From NCBI RefSeq assembly GCF_003568845.1, contig NZ_CP030127.1, positions 713,501-777,500 of the forward strand: a DNA stretch of 64,000 nt, read 5' to 3'. Positions 61,122 to 64,000 of this stretch are shown one piece after another. The translations under genes were made by a program, and so were the position numbers. The notes under the pieces are model-generated. The model did not search any database and was not told the DNA's origin. It worked only from the letters and a program-made list of their open reading frames with translations. Every line of letters begins with the position of its first letter. Within the stretch, counting starts at the first letter, position 1. This DNA is from Indioceanicola profundi (GTDB taxonomy: Bacteria > Pseudomonadota > Alphaproteobacteria > Azospirillales > Azospirillaceae).

Positions 61122-62954
61122 ATGTACGAGGATACGAAGGAGATGACTGCCGCTGCCTCCTCTCCGATCGGGGCGACCGCCGTCCTGAAGGACTGGATTG
61201 CACGTTTTGCCGCGGCCCTGGACCGCGGCGACATCGCCGGAGCTGCCGAGCTTTTTGTCAAGGATGGCTTCTGGCGCGACCTGGTGTCCTTCACCTGGAA
61301 CATCCATACGTCCGAAGGCCGGGATGAAATCGCCGAGATGCTGACCCATACGTTGGACGGCACGCGCCCGTCCGGCTGGCAGCTTGAGGGAGAGGCGACG
61401 GAAGCGGATGGAGTGATCGAGGGCTGGCTGGCCTTCGAGACCGAGTTGGGCCGCGGGCGCGGTTATATCCGGCTGAAAGACGGCAGGTGCTGGACCCTGC
61501 TTACCAGCCTGCGGGAGTTGAAGGGGTTTGAGGAAAAGCGTGGTCGCGCGCGACCTCTGGGCGCGCAGCACGGCGCCGGGCATGCGGATCGCAGGAATTG
61601 GCTGGAACGCAAGACCCAGGAAGAGGCGGAGCTGGGCTATGCTCGCCAGCCCTACTGCCTGATTGTCGGCGGCGGTCAAGGCGGCCTTGGCCTTGCCGCC
61701 CGCTTGAGGCAGTTGGAAGTGCCGACCATCGTGGTTGATAAACATCCGCGCCCGGGTGACCAGTGGCGGTCCCGCTACAAGTCCCTCTGCCTGCACGATC
61801 CGGTCTGGTACGACCACATGCCGTACCTTCCCTTCCCGGACAATTGGCCCGTCTTCACGCCGAAGGACAAGATCGGCGACTGGCTGGAGATGTACGCGAA
61901 GGTCATGGAGCTGAATGTCTGGAACTCCACCTCCTGCATCTCCGCCCGTTACGACGAGGCGAAGCAGGAATGGGAGGTGGAAGTCGACCGCAGTGGTGAG
62001 CGCGTCGTCCTGCGGCCCAAGCAATTGATCCTGGCCACCGGCATGTCCGGCGTGCCGCACATGCCGGACTATCCGGGCATGGACCGGTTCCGCGGACAGC
62101 AGCACCATAGCAGCCAGCACCCTGGAGGCGATGCATTCCGCGGCAAGCGCGTGGTGGTGGTCGGCTCCAACAACAGCGCCCACGACATCTGTGCCGACCT
62201 CTGGGAAAACGGCGCGGATGTGACCATGGTCCAGCGCTCATCCACCCACATTTCCCGGTCGGAGACGCTGATGGACGTGGTCCTCGGCCCGCTCTATTCG
62301 GAGAGTGCCGTGGAGGCCGGCATCACAGCCGAGAAGGCGGACATGATTTTCGCCTCCATCCCCTACAAAATCATGCCGGATTTCCACCGCCCAGCTTTCG
62401 AGGAGGTGAAGCGCCGTGACAAGGATTTCTACGAACGCCTTGAAAAGTCGGGGTTCATGCTCGATTTCGGAGATGACGATTCTGGCCTGTTCATGAAGTA
62501 TCTGCGACGGGGCTCCGGATACTATATCGATGTCGGCGCTTCGGAGTTGATCGCCGACGGCAAGATCAAGCTGCAACGCGGCAGCATCGACCATATCGAA
62601 GAGGACGGCCTTGTCCTTACCGATGGCACCAGACTGCCGGCCGACGTGATTGTCTATGCTACTGGCTTCGGCTCGATGAACGGCTGGGCCGCCAAACTGA
62701 TCTCGCAGGAGGTGGCCGACAAGGTCGGCAAGTGCTGGGGCTATGGGTCGGGTACGACCAAGGACCCCGGACCCTGGCAGGGGGAGCTGCGCAACATGTG
62801 GAAACCTACCCGGCAGGACGGTCTCTGGTTCCATGGAGGCAATCTGCACCAGTCCCGGCACTATTCCCTTTACCTTGCCCTCCAGCTGAAGGCGCGGATG
62901 GAAGGGCTGCCGACCCCCGTCTACAATCTCGCCGAAACCCATCATCGAAGCTGA
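61122..62954 (+). CDS. Flavin-containing monooxygenase with N-terminal SnoaL-like domain
   Basis: A 610-residue protein. Residues about 1-150 look like a SnoaL/NTF2-like fold (LKDWIARFAAALDRGDIAGA, then WRDLVSFTWNIHTSEGRDEI). Then comes a flavin monooxygenase: the FAD loop VGGGQGGLGLAARLRQL, VDKHPRPGDQWRSRYKSLCL, ILATGMSGVPHMPDYPGM, the NADPH loop VVVVGSNNSAHDICADLWEN, and a C-terminal VIVYATGFGSMNGWA. It probably oxygenates or oxidises a small ketone or amine. The ATG at 61122 follows AGGGGTGG; GTG at 61116 is an alternative. Confidence 0.9.
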   Translation: MYEDTKEMTAAASSPIGATAVLKDWIARFAAALDRGDIAGAAELFVKDGFWRDLVSFTWNIHTSEGRDEIAEMLTHTLDGTRPSGWQLEGEATEADGVIEGWLAFETELGRGRGYIRLKDGRCWTLLTSLRELKGFEEKRGRARPLGAQHGAGHADRRNWLERKTQEEAELGYARQPYCLIVGGGQGGLGLAARLRQLEVPTIVVDKHPRPGDQWRSRYKSLCLHDPVWYDHMPYLPFPDNWPVFTPKDKIGDWLEMYAKVMELNVWNSTSCISARYDEAKQEWEVEVDRSGERVVLRPKQLILATGMSGVPHMPDYPGMDRFRGQQHHSSQHPGGDAFRGKRVVVVGSNNSAHDICADLWENGADVTMVQRSSTHISRSETLMDVVLGPLYSESAVEAGITAEKADMIFASIPYKIMPDFHRPAFEEVKRRDKDFYERLEKSGFMLDFGDDDSGLFMKYLRRGSGYYIDVGASELIADGKIKLQRGSIDHIEEDGLVLTDGTRLPADVIVYATGFGSMNGWAAKLISQEVADKVGKCWGYGSGTTKDPGPWQGELRNMWKPTRQDGLWFHGGNLHQSRHYSLYLALQLKARMEGLPTPVYNLAETHHRS

Positions 62955-62997
62955 GGACCGGCCCAGACCCAGCTTCCTGAACGGTAATACCGCTCCG

Positions 62998-63024
62998 CCG
63001 CCGTGCCCCGCACGGCGGCTTTTC
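62998..63024 (+). terminator. Rho-independent terminator after the monooxygenase gene
   Basis: GCCGCCGTGC (62998-63007) and GCACGGCGGC (63011-63020) form a perfect 10-bp stem with loop CCC, followed by TTTT. Confidence 0.92.
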
Positions 63025-63251
63025 TTATGCGCACTGGTCCAGGCTGTTGAACTTTGGTCGAGTTGTGACGGTGCAGGGTCCATGCCACGCTGGCAGATCA
63101 ACGGGCCACGCCGAACGGTCACGGCGGCGTGCCGGGTCTGCACAGGCAATAGAAGGAAAGGACCGGAAGCCCCGGACGACGCATGCGGTGGAGGCAGAGC
63201 CGGACAGGGGGGCGCCGCCGGCCGGACAGAATAAGAACACGGGAGGAAGTC
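63025..63251. other. Upstream region of the AcoR-like regulator gene
   Basis: No gene seen. GGGAGGAAG (63240-63248) is a strong ribosome-binding site for the ATG at 63252. I see no clear promoter or operator. Confidence 0.35.
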
Positions 63252-64000
63252 ATGGGCAGCGCGATCGCACACCATACCGCCCTGATCGCCGCAACGGTGG
63301 AGGGCCGGATCAAAGAAAGCTTGCGCCCGGTGGATCTCACGGTCGCACAGTCCTGGGCGCGCTCGATCAACGCCTACCGCCTGGACCCCGGCCGCACCTC
63401 CGAACCGCGGATATTGAGCCAGGGCTCTCTGCGCCCCTATCGGGACAGGGTCGAACCCCTTCTCCATCTTGCCAGGTCAAGCCTCCTGGCGCTGCACCGG
63501 CAGGTCCGCGACGCCGGTTATGTCGTGCTGATGACCGATGCCGGCGGAATCACCGTGGATTATCTTGGCGATCCGGACAGGGACGGCGAACTCCGCCGGG
63601 CCGGGCTGTATCTCGGATCGCTCTGGTCGGAACCCGAGGAAGGCACCTGCGGCGTCGGAACCTGCATTGTCGAGAAGAAGACCGTTACCATCCACAAGGC
63701 TGAGCATTTCCGTGCGCCGAACATCACATTGACCTGCACGGCCGCACCGGTCCTTGCTCCGGATGGCGAGCTGCTGGCCGTGATTGATGTCTCTTCCCTG
63801 TCTTCTCCTGATGACAAGAGGGCACAGACCCTGGTCCGGCACTTCGTCTCCAGGGCAGCGCTGCTGATTGAAAACTCCAATTTCTGCCGTAGCTTTCCGG
63901 ACCATCTGCTGATCAAAATCAGCAATGACAAGGAGTTGGCGGAGATTCTTCCGGATGGACTTCTGGCAATCGACACGCATGGCCGTGTCGTCGCCGCAAA
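63252..64000 (+). CDS. AcoR-like sigma-54-dependent regulator, N-terminal part (runs off the window)
   Basis: An open frame of 249 codons from ATG 63252 to the window end without a stop, preceded by GGGAGGAAG. It matches the sensor half of AcoR-type regulators: an early VAQSWARSINAYRLDPG, then a GAF domain (GYVVLMTDAGGITVDYLGDP and LWSEPEEGTCGVGTCIVEKK). HFRAPNITLTCTAAPVLAPD and LLAVIDVSS follow. A PAS-like start comes next (PDGLLAIDTHGRVVAA). The AAA+ sigma-54 and Fis domains would lie outside the window. It may control the monooxygenase upstream. Confidence 0.85.
   Translation, partial: MGSAIAHHTALIAATVEGRIKESLRPVDLTVAQSWARSINAYRLDPGRTSEPRILSQGSLRPYRDRVEPLLHLARSSLLALHRQVRDAGYVVLMTDAGGITVDYLGDPDRDGELRRAGLYLGSLWSEPEEGTCGVGTCIVEKKTVTIHKAEHFRAPNITLTCTAAPVLAPDGELLAVIDVSSLSSPDDKRAQTLVRHFVSRAALLIENSNFCRSFPDHLLIKISNDKELAEILPDGLLAIDTHGRVVAA

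Noticed and set aside
62238-63467. Long minus-strand frame opposite the monooxygenase and regulator genes
   Set aside because: Covers two well-supported plus-strand genes and a terminator; composition is shadow-like.
1-64000. tRNA or rRNA genes
   Set aside because: No cloverleaf with a TTCGA-type arm plus CCA end, or rRNA-like segment, was recognised by eye; a tRNA scan would be decisive.

Overview
The window is high-GC DNA from an alphaproteobacterium, most likely Rhodospirillales/Azospirillaceae. This is inferred from the flagellar gene set (FliG, FliM and MotE, plus a small membrane protein next to fliM), the TAT-exported PhoX and PhoD, the TRAP and BMP-type transporters, and codon use. 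I could not run a search, so no species is named. I recognised no rRNA, tRNA or CRISPR array.

Layout. 1-1657: right part of an IS66 element. 2033-4858: a large modular carbohydrate-active enzyme (nucleoside-hydrolase-like domain, two near-identical binding modules, SGNH/sialate-O-acetylesterase-like domain). 4961-6378: an lhgO-type oxidase gene split by a 0.3-kb remnant of a mobile element. 6.8-18.9 kb: an accessory island of insertion sequences and debris. It holds two ISNCY copies (one broken by a 76-bp tandem duplication), an rve-type IS with iterated ends, an intact-looking ISL3 element, a decayed tyrosine recombinase, an Xre-RES toxin-antitoxin pair, an IS3 remnant, a Fic protein and an IS630 remnant. 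19.2-29.7 kb: a flagellar cluster, with fliF-fliH-fliN-fliP-flhB'-fliG and a FliK-like gene on the minus strand, and fliL-fliM-DUF6468-like-motE on the plus strand. 29.7-30.7 kb: a collapsed copper-resistance operon, where pieces of a cupredoxin gene, copA and copB survive. 30.7-40.1 kb: two glycosyltransferases, an IS1595-like transposase remnant linked to a frameshifted tnpB, two small proteins, and the phosphatases PhoX and PhoD.

40.4-51.8 kb looks like a nucleotide/nucleoside acquisition locus. It has a BMP-type binding protein, a double-NBD ATPase and two permeases, then a large Oar-like TonB-dependent receptor divergent from cpdB, which overlaps a nucleoside deoxyribosyltransferase gene. 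The proposed route is outer-membrane entry, periplasmic dephosphorylation, ABC uptake and base salvage; only the gene functions are supported, the route is inference. 52-64 kb: DedA, formate-tetrahydrofolate ligase, a DctPQM-type TRAP transporter, a MaoC-like hydratase divergent from bacterioferritin, a second fliG, a SnoaL-fused flavin monooxygenase and the start of an AcoR-like regulator running off the end.

The most unusual structure is the pairing, at two separate loci (5.5-5.8 kb and 32.1-34.1 kb), of the same IS1595-like transposase start with the same tnpB 3' end, bounded by similar GGG-starting ends. It suggests that a DDE transposon carried a TnpB (RNA-guided nuclease family) gene as passenger.
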